Source: SIG452 sp045631485 | GTDB lineage: Bacteria > Bacillota > Clostridia > UMGS1840 | Direction: 5' to 3' | Assembly (NCBI GenBank): GCA_045631485.1 | Contig: JAZQUU010000034.1 | Coordinates: 1-64,000 of the forward strand | Length of the DNA: 64,000 nt | Part shown: positions 44,501 to 51,891 of the stretch, piece by piece | How the letters are laid out: each line of letters opens with the position of its first letter | Numbering within the stretch: the first letter of the stretch is position 1 | Program-made: the position numbers and the translations under genes | The notes under the pieces: generated by a model | What the model was told of the DNA's origin: nothing | Database searches by the model: none | Seen by the model: the letters and a program-made list of their open reading frames with translations, nothing else

Positions 44501-45535
44501 ATCGGTTTCAACAAGCTTGATGTAGTCTAAGGTTGCGCTCTTTTCGGGGCAAACCAGTTTCAGTTTGTATTCACCTTTTGCCAACCAAACGGTTGCAGCT
44601 TCGTAAGTATCACGATAAGCGGTTGCGGCAAAATCAGCCATTCCCAGCTCAACGTCATTTAAGTATGCAGTTACGGTACTGTTTTTGGTTGCGTTATACT
44701 GCAGAGAATATGCGCCTGCATTTTCAACGTTCACAGTGTAGGTAACAAATTCATTGGGTTTTAAGTTTACGGTAGTTCTTTCGAAAGTTTCCCAGTAACC
44801 TTCAACGTTCTGTTCATCACAATCTTCGGTGGTGATGTCCATGGTAGCTTTTTTTCTGATATCGCCGTTGTTACCATTGTTTTCACCATCTAAAGAATAG
44901 TAGTTATCAACGTCAAAGTCTTCTGCCTGAATTCTGGTGGGCAGATAGTGGAAACGGTATGCACCGCTGGTGGGAGCCAGGTCGATGTTGTTTTTCACGC
45001 CCATGTATTCGAAGGTTAATTCGTAAATGTTGGCACCTGCACCGGTGTGCTGTGCTTTAATTACGTGAGTACCTTCGGTTAAATCAACGGTAGCAACTTT
45101 GCCGCTCCAGAAGTTGGTCCAGTTTCCGCTGGCGGGAACCTGACCGGAACCGCAAGATACACCATCAACAAAAATCTCGAAGTTTACGCCATACATTGCT
45201 GCCGCACTTGCATATACATCGTAAGTACCGGTTTTGGTAACATTAACGGTGTACTGATACCACATCGGAGGCATAGAACCCATATGGAGTAAGGGGCTTG
45301 TGTAGAAGTTCAAAGTAGCGTCGTCACGGTACTTAACCGCCCACGCTTCCGGCTGACCTGCCATTCTTGAGTGGCCCACACCGGGACCACCCAAGTCGAA
45401 GTCTGCAAAATTGATTTTGCCCGGAAGACTATGCTGTTTGAAGGGTTTTGCTTCTTCTGCCTGTGCTACGATAGCTAAGCTAAGTAACATCAGCATCGCT
45501 AAGAGCAGACAGAGAGATTTTTTCAATAACTTCAT
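41591..45535 (-). CDS. SLH-anchored, CBM-containing right-handed beta-helix protein (1,314 aa)
   Basis: Signal peptide 1-26 ending VAQAE. Two CBM6/35-like modules (about 30-180 and 190-355; YQYTVNVTKTGTYDVYASA, VTYTVNVENAGAYSLQYNAT). Beta-helix from about 370 (IYVAPNGSDDNDGSKAAPF) to about 970, with IKNCEFSCLGANGLNLDNG, ILIKNNVFRRA, YTGVSVGWGWG (about 816), DGAHVYTLG (about 847) and GGIYLDQCS. A third CBM at about 1010-1128 (GEWVSFNVDVKEEGNYKLYIRASDGW). Three SLH repeats close the protein (about 1150-1312; DIDGHWAYYTILDMADAGYVKG, FGPNDTVSLHQACMITL, EGYEDGAFRPANTLTRAEATTV). It is the only beta-helix member with its own wall anchor and the first enzyme gene after the importer genes. Confidence 0.86.
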   Translation of the reverse strand: MKLLKKSLCLLLAMLMLLSLAIVAQAEEAKPFKQHSLPGKINFADFDLGGPGVGHSRMAGQPEAWAVKYRDDATLNFYTSPLLHMGSMPPMWYQYTVNVTKTGTYDVYASAAAMYGVNFEIFVDGVSCGSGQVPASGNWTNFWSGKVATVDLTEGTHVIKAQHTGAGANIYELTFEYMGVKNNIDLAPTSGAYRFHYLPTRIQAEDFDVDNYYSLDGENNGNNGDIRKKATMDITTEDCDEQNVEGYWETFERTTVNLKPNEFVTYTVNVENAGAYSLQYNATKNSTVTAYLNDVELGMADFAATAYRDTYEAATVWLAKGEYKLKLVCPEKSATLDYIKLVETDAESYKLEDLKEPIEESTEEEVKLLANVYKDIYVAPNGSDDNDGSKAAPFATWQRANEEVAKYTLEMDGDIVVHFAGGNYPVMTEIQMDEKISGRNGYKVIYKGDDLLNPPVMNGGKQITGWEKQEGSPIWVADASHLGTEYVRHLYINEFPAVQARSRYQYAMNSLYKIEGSKYNSDGFQISVTNFPKEFTNPEDVMIVWPILWTTQRTPVDSIVNDGKVVTFKMHQPVWATATTLVASHLQIDPSDVFTIENAFELLDEPGEFYYNKVTKKIYYYPYDQEDMTTADVWAPVNDSLLTMKGSTMQSKVANVEFNNITFKYGAYNKMSDEGVVENQTDELIIASTDDAVWYREVMKEANVTINFAEYIDIKNCEFSCLGANGLNLDNGVHYTNVIGNLFIDIASTALVAGDHSHKETLPDGEERCDNILIKNNVFRRAAYEQCGSAGVAIYYIADTVFTHNDLRDVPYTGVSVGWGWGVWRPEEVRNIHVTHNYIENVTHRNHDGAHVYTLGWMPDSTISFNHLVDAGDWRGGIYLDQCSAFLTAEGNVIQRAESPLYFRAGALLRWNKAINNYIDNPNSGFSAEYGVIDDNNFYNEEINTVKVLDGKWPEPAQKVMAEAGVEAQYKYLLKEAEYPEWRVIAWDRYANNGYDTGEVLDTNRWVLAEEYDDFNEITHAKPTVYPGGHLGDTHPGEWVSFNVDVKEEGNYKLYIRASDGWTGGPECTQGIYLDGEVVVQDFLITRGSWALSEFEIGTVYLTKGEHVLKVEVRGNDSMVGGFKLDSGKVVKDDPNYDEGKIIDQATLLARYENGFQDIDGHWAYYTILDMADAGYVKGYDERTFGPNDTVSLHQACMITLRTLNKSADDTDWKVQAAELGMLTSVDEPDALVSRERFADIVMRAYKARRGNYSIVVDKGYCNDEDAISSQYKNAVFGAIELELIEGYEDGAFRPANTLTRAEATTVLHRFTAK

Positions 45536-45585
45536 ATATTCTTCCTCTTAATTTCTATTGTGTAATAAATTTGTGTGAATTGTGA

Positions 45586-47532
45586 TTAGATGGCACCCAG
45601 AGCTTCCATGTAGGGAACTGCTGCTGCGGTACAAGCATCTTCGAATGCATCGATATCAACGATACCTTTCATGGTGTTTTCCAGATCAGCCCATCTAGCT
45701 TCGAATTCGCCGGGTTTAGCACCTAAAGCGATACGGGTTTTGGATTCCCACTGTTCTCTGGTGGACCAGAATTCAACAACTTCGGGAATATCAGCATAGA
45801 TAGAAGCCCAAATCTGAGTGGGCGGATAAGCTACAACGTTTTTAACGTGTTCACTTTCAGGCGGGAATCTGAAGCCGCCGTCGCCGGTTTCACCATAGTA
45901 GTATGCTCTGTTTAAGATTAAGGGGTTGTAGTTGGTGGTGTTGATGGGATATACGGGGAATCCGGAACCGGAGGTATCACCGAAGCCTAAAGTTTCACCA
46001 TCTTTTAATGCGTTGGAATCGCCTTCTAAGAAGTACTGGTTGAATCTTTCGTCATTGAATTTTCTGATGGTTCTGCCGGTTTCAGGATCGGTTTCTTCGT
46101 GCCAGATGTCAGCGGACATATCCTGGGGACCCCAAGAAGCGATTTCTTCCCATTCGTTGGAGTACTGTTCGTCGATCCAGTTTAAGTACTGGTAAACGTC
46201 AGCTTCGCTCATGGTGGTGGTTAAAGCTAAAGAGTTCATCCACATAGATCTTTCGGTGAATGCAGGATATCTGGGATCGTTGGGGATCTGCATAATGAAG
46301 GGACGATATCTGAAGGGTTTGCCCATTTCTTCTAACTGGTCGTTTAAGTTACCAACCTGGTTAAAGCTGTTAACAGCAGCAATTGCGTACTGACCGTTCA
46401 TAACTTTTTCCTGATATAAGTTGGTGGGCTGTGCTAAGGATTCGGATTCGATAACTTCGTCGTTTAACATCTGGTTCTGCAGTCTTGCAGATTCTTTCAC
46501 GATGTCAGACAGTAAGAATAATTCGTAACGTTTGGTCTGCCAGTTGATAGTACCGGAATAGCAATGGTTTTTGTAGCCCATTAATTCGGAACCAAACTGA
46601 GTTAATGCTAACCAGTTGTCACCACCGTTGTAACCGAAGGGATATACGGTTTTGCCGTCAACTTTGTAGTTTTTCGCCTGAATAGCGTACATAAAGTCAA
46701 CTAACTGTTCGGTAGAGTAAATCGGGACATCCAGCATGATATCGCCTAAGGGAGCGTTGGTTTCTTCTAAGATTGCTACTAATTCGTCGTAAGATTTTGC
46801 ATTGGGGAAGAAGTCTCTTAAAATGTCGTCACGAACATATAAGCACTGAGTAGATAAGAAGGTAACGTCAGTTTCATATTTTAACTGAGTTTCTCTGATG
46901 TACTGAACGTCTTCTTCGGGATATGCGGTGAAGTCGGGAGCGGTGTATTCCACGCCATTGTAAGTCATTTTACCGGTGTAGGGTTCGTCATAGCTTACAT
47001 GGATGTTGTAAGGAATACCGGTGATGTAGGTTTCGCCGTCTTTGGTAACGGTGAAAGCTTCCCAACATTCAGCGGGAGTTCTTGCCCACAGGTTGGGAGC
47101 AACTTTCTGAATCACTTCGGGATCTAAGTGATACAGAACGTTCATTTCGTCTAATTTGTTGAAGTGTGCAGGACCCTGGAAAGCGCCACAGAACACAACG
47201 TCGGGCATGTTTTTACCGGTTACAAGTCTGGTCAGCTTAGCATCCCAGGAACCGTTATCATTACCGTAGATGTTTTTATAAACAACGTTGGTTTTTGCTT
47301 CCAGCCAGTCAGCTGTTAAATCGGTGAAGCCCAGGTCTGCGCCCATAGCAAAGTCAGTACCCTGAGTGTTCCAACCGATGATTTCGAGTACTCTTTCGGG
47401 AACGATGTAGTTACCGTTTTCATCGAATTCAACGGATGCTCCCTGTCTCTGTTTGCTGCCGCCGCAAGCAGCCAGAGAAAGAGCCATAGTTACTGCCATC
47501 AGTAACGCAAGGATTCTTTTCATGGTTTTCAT
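45586..47532 (-). CDS. Extracellular solute-binding lipoprotein of an LplA-type sugar ABC importer
   Basis: 648 residues; large for a binding protein but usual for the LplA/oligosaccharide branch. Lipobox LAAC (Cys23). Features of the family: WNTQGTDFAMGADLGFTDLTADWLEAKTNV near the start, VTGKNMPDVVFCG, IPYNIHVSYDEPY, LSTQCLYVRDDILRDFF, and the end with WASIYADIPEVVEFWSTREQWESKTRIALG. It should hand oligosaccharides to the two permeases encoded just upstream. AAGGAG precedes ATG 47532. A 13-bp hairpin (47588-47618) separates it from the permease genes and may raise its level. Confidence 0.9.
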   Translation of the reverse strand: MKTMKRILALLMAVTMALSLAACGGSKQRQGASVEFDENGNYIVPERVLEIIGWNTQGTDFAMGADLGFTDLTADWLEAKTNVVYKNIYGNDNGSWDAKLTRLVTGKNMPDVVFCGAFQGPAHFNKLDEMNVLYHLDPEVIQKVAPNLWARTPAECWEAFTVTKDGETYITGIPYNIHVSYDEPYTGKMTYNGVEYTAPDFTAYPEEDVQYIRETQLKYETDVTFLSTQCLYVRDDILRDFFPNAKSYDELVAILEETNAPLGDIMLDVPIYSTEQLVDFMYAIQAKNYKVDGKTVYPFGYNGGDNWLALTQFGSELMGYKNHCYSGTINWQTKRYELFLLSDIVKESARLQNQMLNDEVIESESLAQPTNLYQEKVMNGQYAIAAVNSFNQVGNLNDQLEEMGKPFRYRPFIMQIPNDPRYPAFTERSMWMNSLALTTTMSEADVYQYLNWIDEQYSNEWEEIASWGPQDMSADIWHEETDPETGRTIRKFNDERFNQYFLEGDSNALKDGETLGFGDTSGSGFPVYPINTTNYNPLILNRAYYYGETGDGGFRFPPESEHVKNVVAYPPTQIWASIYADIPEVVEFWSTREQWESKTRIALGAKPGEFEARWADLENTMKGIVDIDAFEDACTAAAVPYMEALGAI

Positions 47533-47587
47533 AATGTTTTCTCCTTTTTATATGTATTTTATTTTTACAAAATAATTGAGAAGATTT

Positions 47588-47618
47588 TTTCCTATATTAT
47601 ATATAATAGTATAGGAAA
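47588..47618. other. 13-bp AT-rich hairpin between permease and binding-protein genes
   Basis: TTTCCTATATTAT (47588-47600) pairs with ATAATAGTATAGGAAA-side bases 47606-47618, including one G-T pair, around an ATATA loop. No T-run follows on the operon strand. Hairpins here commonly stabilise the binding-protein part of ABC operon mRNAs. Confidence 0.6.
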
Positions 47619-47626
47619 TTTTCGGA

Positions 47627-48514
47627 TTAACCTTTTACCGCACCAACATTGATACCTTTGATGAAGTATTTCTGCAAGAAGGGATACACCATCAGAATCG
47701 GTAAGGTGGTAACAATCAAGGTTGCTGCTTTTACGGTGTCACCGGTAACACGGGGAACATTCTGCCCTTTACTCATAGCAGACTGCATAGACATCTGGTT
47801 TGCAGTTTCTGCTTCTTTTACCAGACGCATCATTAAATACTGCAGAGTATGTAATTCGGGGTCGGTAACGTAAATCAAGGTAGAGGTCCAGTCGTTCCAT
47901 GCACCAACGGATACCCACAACGCTACGCAGGCAACAACAGGTAAGGTCATGGGGAAGATAATTCTGAACATGATGATTAAATCGTTCGCACCGTCAATCT
48001 TCGCACTTTCTTCCATTTCGGGAGGCAGTTCCTGAAGATAAGAACGGATAATAATCATATTATAGAAGCCGAACAAACCGGGAAGGATATATACCCAGAA
48101 GTTATCCAATAAGCCCATGTTAGAAATGTTGATGTAGCTGGGGATGGTACCAACGGGGATATAACCGGGTAACATTAAGAATAAAGTTAAGAATTTTCTG
48201 TAAGGTAATCCTCTTCTGGTCAGGCCGTATGCAGCTGCATAGGTTACCAGCAGAGCCAAGGTGGTGGCGCAGATAACTCTTAATACAGAAATTTTCGCCG
48301 CCTGCATAAAGGAGGGGTTAGAAAATAAGGTAACATAGTTTTCCCAGGTGAAATCTCTGGGGATGATGGTGATACCGCCTGCCATCGCATCTCTACCGTC
48401 GTTTAAAGAAATCGCTAACTGATTTAAGTACGGATAAACAGAGATGACGCAGATAAGTACCATAATGATGGCGTTAACCACACTGAAGATTTTTTCTCCT
48501 AAACTTCTTTTCAT
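47627..48514 (-). CDS. ABC sugar permease, LplC/YtcP type
   Basis: 295 residues from ATG 48514, chosen for the AAGGAGGAG upstream. Six transmembrane helices; starts MKRSLGEKIFSVVNAIIMVL. The EAA loop is clear: PPEMEESAKIDGANDLIIMFRIIFPMTLP. The end YPFLQKYFIKGINVGAVKG is diagnostic of the LplC branch of the CUT1 family. Forms the membrane channel with the neighbouring permease. Confidence 0.92.
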   Translation of the reverse strand: MKRSLGEKIFSVVNAIIMVLICVISVYPYLNQLAISLNDGRDAMAGGITIIPRDFTWENYVTLFSNPSFMQAAKISVLRVICATTLALLVTYAAAYGLTRRGLPYRKFLTLFLMLPGYIPVGTIPSYINISNMGLLDNFWVYILPGLFGFYNMIIIRSYLQELPPEMEESAKIDGANDLIIMFRIIFPMTLPVVACVALWVSVGAWNDWTSTLIYVTDPELHTLQYLMMRLVKEAETANQMSMQSAMSKGQNVPRVTGDTVKAATLIVTTLPILMVYPFLQKYFIKGINVGAVKG

Positions 48515-48528
48515 TTTGATACTCCTCC

Positions 48529-49524
48529 TTACCAAATACTCTGTTCGGTTACTTTCTTGGAAATCCAGTTTGCCAAAGTTACCAAGAACAAGCTAACCAG
48601 ACCCTGGAACAGACCGAATGCGGTAGTAGCGGAATAGTCACCGCCCATAATACCACGACGATATACGATAGTACCGATTACTTCGTTGTCCAACTGAGTA
48701 AATGCGTTCTGCATACCGAATACCTGCTCGAAGTTTACGTTTACCAAGCCGCCCAAGGACATAATCAGAATGATTACCATGGTGGGTTTGATGGAAGGCA
48801 GGGTGATATGCCAGATCTGTTTCCATTTGCCGCAACCGTCAATGCTTGCTGCTTCATACAGACCGGGGTCGATACCGGTGATAGCTGCAAGGAATACAAC
48901 GGAGGAGTAACCAACGCTCTTCCATAAGTGAGAGAAGAACATGATGGTTAAGAAATACTCGGATTTCATTAAGGGGTTTGAGGGAACCCAATCCTTAATA
49001 AGAATGCCCATCAACTGGTTGAAGGGACCTTCTTTTGCCAGGAAGGTGTATAACAAACCGATAACGGAAATCCAGGATAAGAAATGAGGGAAGTATGCAA
49101 TGGTCTGAGTCACTTTCTTAAACCATTTACTTCTGATTTCGTTAAACATTAAGGCTAAGATAATCGGGAAGGGATAACCTCCGAATAAAATAACCAGACC
49201 GAACACAACGGTGTTCTTAACTGCTTTGAACATTTCGGGATCTTTGAAGATGTTGATGAAATGTTCAAAACCGTAGTTAGCTGCCCAGGGAGAACCCAGG
49301 ATACCGTCTACGGGATGGAAATTCTTGAATGCCATAACAATACCGTACATCGGGAAGTACGAGAAGATGATTGTTACCACAATCGCCGGCAGAATCATTA
49401 AGTATGCTCCGCTGAATTTCCAGAGGTTGAAGAAAAGACCACGTTTCTTCTTAGGTGCTGCAACAAGCTCGGTGCCAACAGGAGCCACAGCTTGTTCCAT
49501 TTGCTGTTCCATTACTTTTTTCAT
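48529..49524 (-). CDS. ABC sugar permease, LplB/YteP type
   Basis: 331 residues from ATG 49524 (AAGGTGG upstream). A Met/Gln-rich cytoplasmic N-terminus (KKVMEQQMEQAVAP) and KKKRG precede six transmembrane helices. Family marks: YFPMYGIVMAFKNFHPVDGILGSPW, EAA loop DPGLYEAASIDGCGKWKQIWHITLPSIKPT, and the last helix LFLVTLANWISKKVTEQSIW. First gene of the 35-kb operon, after a leader of about 250 bases. No ATPase gene accompanies it, as usual for systems that use a shared MsmX-like ATPase. Confidence 0.92.
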   Translation of the reverse strand: MKKVMEQQMEQAVAPVGTELVAAPKKKRGLFFNLWKFSGAYLMILPAIVVTIIFSYFPMYGIVMAFKNFHPVDGILGSPWAANYGFEHFINIFKDPEMFKAVKNTVVFGLVILFGGYPFPIILALMFNEIRSKWFKKVTQTIAYFPHFLSWISVIGLLYTFLAKEGPFNQLMGILIKDWVPSNPLMKSEYFLTIMFFSHLWKSVGYSSVVFLAAITGIDPGLYEAASIDGCGKWKQIWHITLPSIKPTMVIILIMSLGGLVNVNFEQVFGMQNAFTQLDNEVIGTIVYRRGIMGGDYSATTAFGLFQGLVSLFLVTLANWISKKVTEQSIW

Positions 49525-49778
49525 CTTTGTCTCATTCCACCTTACTTTAATGATTTTTTGCGTTTGGAACACGCGGATTCTTCCGCACTTCAATTTTCGA
49601 ACCGCCTACCCCCGAATCGGTTTTCACAGACGACAAAATGGACAAAGTTCACCCTTTTTTTATAGGAGTGGACATTGCCCTGCCCGCAGGTATCATCGTC
49701 ACAAAAAACGACGCCCGGGAATCGGTTCGTTCAGAAATTGTAGTTTTTGGTCGAACCCAAGTATGTTATTTTGTCTAT

Positions 49779-49807
49779 ATTATACAAAAAAAAAGCGATT
49801 TTTGCAA
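49779..49807 (-). promoter_or_regulatory. Promoter of the 35-kb operon
   Basis: On the minus strand TTGCAA (49807-49802), a 17-bp spacer, and TATAAT (49784-49779). The -35 box abuts the operator pair at 49808-49849. The start codon of the first gene lies about 250 bases downstream, so the leader is long. Confidence 0.75.
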
Positions 49808-49849
49808 CCCATAATCTGCTTTTTTTATATCCGAAAATTTGCTTTTTTT
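49808..49849 (-). promoter_or_regulatory. Tandem operator pair upstream of the operon promoter
   Basis: Two 19-bp minus-strand boxes: AAAAAAAGCAGATTATGGG (49826-49808) and AAAAAAAGCAAATTTTCGG (49849-49831), 23 bp apart. The first box touches the -35 hexamer. The same arrangement occurs on the other arm at 49997-50039. Likely binding site of the YesN-type regulator at 51,892; that link is inference. Confidence 0.7.
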
Positions 49850-49996
49850 CAATCATATCCTATGTTTTTGGCAGATTTTGGGTCTTGACACCGTCAAATA
49901 ACACTTTTTTGTAAAAAAATGGGAATTTTTGAGGTAAAATTTTGCATTTAGCTTTTGGTCGGATTGCGAAAAAGATGCAAAAGCACATTTTTGACA
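49850..49996. other. Centre of the divergent control region
   Basis: AT-rich, no gene. It holds degenerate motif copies: GCAGATTTTGGG at 49871-49882 and AAAAGCACATTTTTG at 49979-49993, both on the plus strand. The two arms of the region are 49,525-49,849 (minus-strand leader and promoter) and 49,997-50,142. Confidence 0.5.
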
Positions 49997-50039
49997 AATA
50001 AAAGCAGATTTTCGGGGTATCAAAAAAGCGAATTTTAGG
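49997..50039 (+). promoter_or_regulatory. Tandem operator pair upstream of the DUF4091 promoter
   Basis: AATAAAAGCAGATTTTCGG (49997-50015) and CAAAAAAGCGAATTTTAGG (50021-50039), 24 bp apart. The second box abuts the -35 hexamer at 50040, mirroring the minus-strand arm. Direct repeats of about two helical turns next to -35 are the usual layout for AraC-type activators. Confidence 0.7.
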
Positions 50040-50068
50040 TTTACAAACAACTCAAGATAATTTATACT
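50040..50068 (+). promoter_or_regulatory. Promoter of the DUF4091-yesN-yesM-like transcript
   Basis: TTTACA (50040-50045), 17-bp spacer, TATACT (50063-50068), about 75 bases before the ATG. Confidence 0.75.
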
Positions 50069-50142
50069 GATATCAAGATGGTGCAGTCTGCAAAAAACAG
50101 ACTCGCGTCCCCTCATATTCAGGATCGAAAGGATTGAAAAAT

Positions 50143-51825
50143 ATGGCAAATTATGAACTGAAGTTCAAACAGGTTTCTTCTCTGGAAAAAGTGTTTTTCG
50201 ATAAAGAACCCACTCTGGACTCCATCAGTGGCGGTTCCGCTTTAAAAGGCGAAGAATATTCCTATCAGATTGCTTTCACCAAAGTGTTCCGCAAGGACTG
50301 GTGGGCAGGAAGAAGCGATATGAAAATCAGCGTTAATTCCGAGCTGGCACCCTATATCACCGTGAGAAAAGTACGAAATGTGCCTGTGGAACTGGCTGCA
50401 TTCCCCACCAAACACGATGACGGATATTATTCCTTAAACTCCGGAATGTATCCCGATCCTTTGATGCCCATCAGCGAGGAGGATCCCGTTTATGCAGTTT
50501 GCTACAAATGGCACGCACTCTGGGTAAGCATCCGTGTTCCCGAAGATTGCAAGCCGGGTGTTTATCCCATCGAAGTTGTGTTTGAAACCACCGAGCCTCA
50601 CGACGATTACAAGGGCTCCGTTGTGTTCAATCTGGAAGTTATTGATGTGAAGCTTCCCAAGCAGGAAATGATTTTCACCCAGTGGTTCCATTGTGACTGT
50701 ATTGCCGATTTGCACGACTGCGAAATTTTTTCCGACAAGCATTGGGAAATGATTGAAAAATACATCCGTGTGGCTGTGGATAACGGCGTGAATATGCTCT
50801 TAACCCCCATCTTCACTCCCCCTCTTGACACTGCATATTTATCCGAAAGAAAAACCGTTCAGTTGGTGGATTGCTATTGTGATAACGGCAAATATTCTTT
50901 TCAATTTGATAAGCTTGACAAATGGATTGACATTTGCTTAAAAAATGGCGTTCAATATTTTGAAATGAGCCATCTGTTCACTCAGTGGGGTGCGGTTCAG
51001 ACTCCCAAAATCGTTGTAATTGCAGACGGCAAGGAAGAAAAACGCTTCGGATGGCACGTGGAAGCAAAAGAACCTATCTATAAAGAATTCATTGATGCAA
51101 TGATGCCCGAGTTGGTTGCTTTCTTAAAAGCAAAGGGCATTCAGGACAAAGTTTATTTCCATGTTTCCGACGAACCCTTCTTAAGCTTAGGTCATTTGGA
51201 AACGTATAAATATGCGAAAGAATTGTTGGCTCCATACACCGAAGGATTCAAAATGCTGGATGCTCTTTCCGACATTGATTTCTATAAAGAAGGTCTGGTG
51301 AACACTCCCGTTCCCGCTATCGACCATATTGAAAAATTCCTGGAAGAAGACATTAAAAACCGTTGGGTTTACTATTGCTCCGCTCAGGCGAAGGATGTGT
51401 CCAATCGTTTCTTGTCTCAGCCCTCTCCCCGTAACAGAATTATGGGAACCCAGATGTTTAAATACGATTGTGTGGGCTTCCTCCATTGGGGCTACAATTA
51501 TTTCTACTCCATTCTGTCAAAAGGTGTGATTAACCCCTTTGAAACCGTGGATTCCGGCGGAGCATTCCCCGCAGGGGATGCCTTCAGCGTGTATCCCTAC
51601 GGTGATGACGTGGTGGAAAGTATCCGTTTGAAAGTATTCAAAGAAGGCATTCAGGACTACACCGCTATGCACCTTTTAGCAAGCTACAAAGGCAAAGAAT
51701 TTGTGGTGAATCTGATTGAAGAAATCGCAGGTCAGGAAATCCGTTTCGACAGCTTCCCCTACTTTGGCGATTACATTCTCCGTTATCGTGAAAGAATCAA
51801 TCAGGAACTGAAAAACCTTATCTAA
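50143..51825 (+). CDS. DUF4091-domain protein, GH123-like (cytoplasmic)
   Basis: 560 residues from ATG 50143 (AAAGGA nine bases upstream). No signal peptide. An N-terminal beta-sandwich (about 1-170; ADCKPGVYPIEVV-like end) leads to a (beta/alpha)8-type catalytic part with FTQWFHCDCIADLHDCEIFSDKHW and then the DUF4091 region. The run YFHVSDEP places an Asp-Glu pair at 343-344. GH123 beta-N-acetylgalactosaminidases, the characterised enzymes with this domain, use such an adjacent Asp-Glu pair in substrate-assisted catalysis. I infer an intracellular glycosidase that finishes an oligosaccharide brought in by the divergent ABC system. It opens the transcript that also encodes the two-component system. 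Confidence 0.8.
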   Translation: MANYELKFKQVSSLEKVFFDKEPTLDSISGGSALKGEEYSYQIAFTKVFRKDWWAGRSDMKISVNSELAPYITVRKVRNVPVELAAFPTKHDDGYYSLNSGMYPDPLMPISEEDPVYAVCYKWHALWVSIRVPEDCKPGVYPIEVVFETTEPHDDYKGSVVFNLEVIDVKLPKQEMIFTQWFHCDCIADLHDCEIFSDKHWEMIEKYIRVAVDNGVNMLLTPIFTPPLDTAYLSERKTVQLVDCYCDNGKYSFQFDKLDKWIDICLKNGVQYFEMSHLFTQWGAVQTPKIVVIADGKEEKRFGWHVEAKEPIYKEFIDAMMPELVAFLKAKGIQDKVYFHVSDEPFLSLGHLETYKYAKELLAPYTEGFKMLDALSDIDFYKEGLVNTPVPAIDHIEKFLEEDIKNRWVYYCSAQAKDVSNRFLSQPSPRNRIMGTQMFKYDCVGFLHWGYNYFYSILSKGVINPFETVDSGGAFPAGDAFSVYPYGDDVVESIRLKVFKEGIQDYTAMHLLASYKGKEFVVNLIEEIAGQEIRFDSFPYFGDYILRYRERINQELKNLI

Positions 51826-51891
51826 ATCTATCAGGAAAACCGCTGCCGACCCTTCAAAAGACCATCTCCAAGAGCGGCGCGAGGTATCTTT

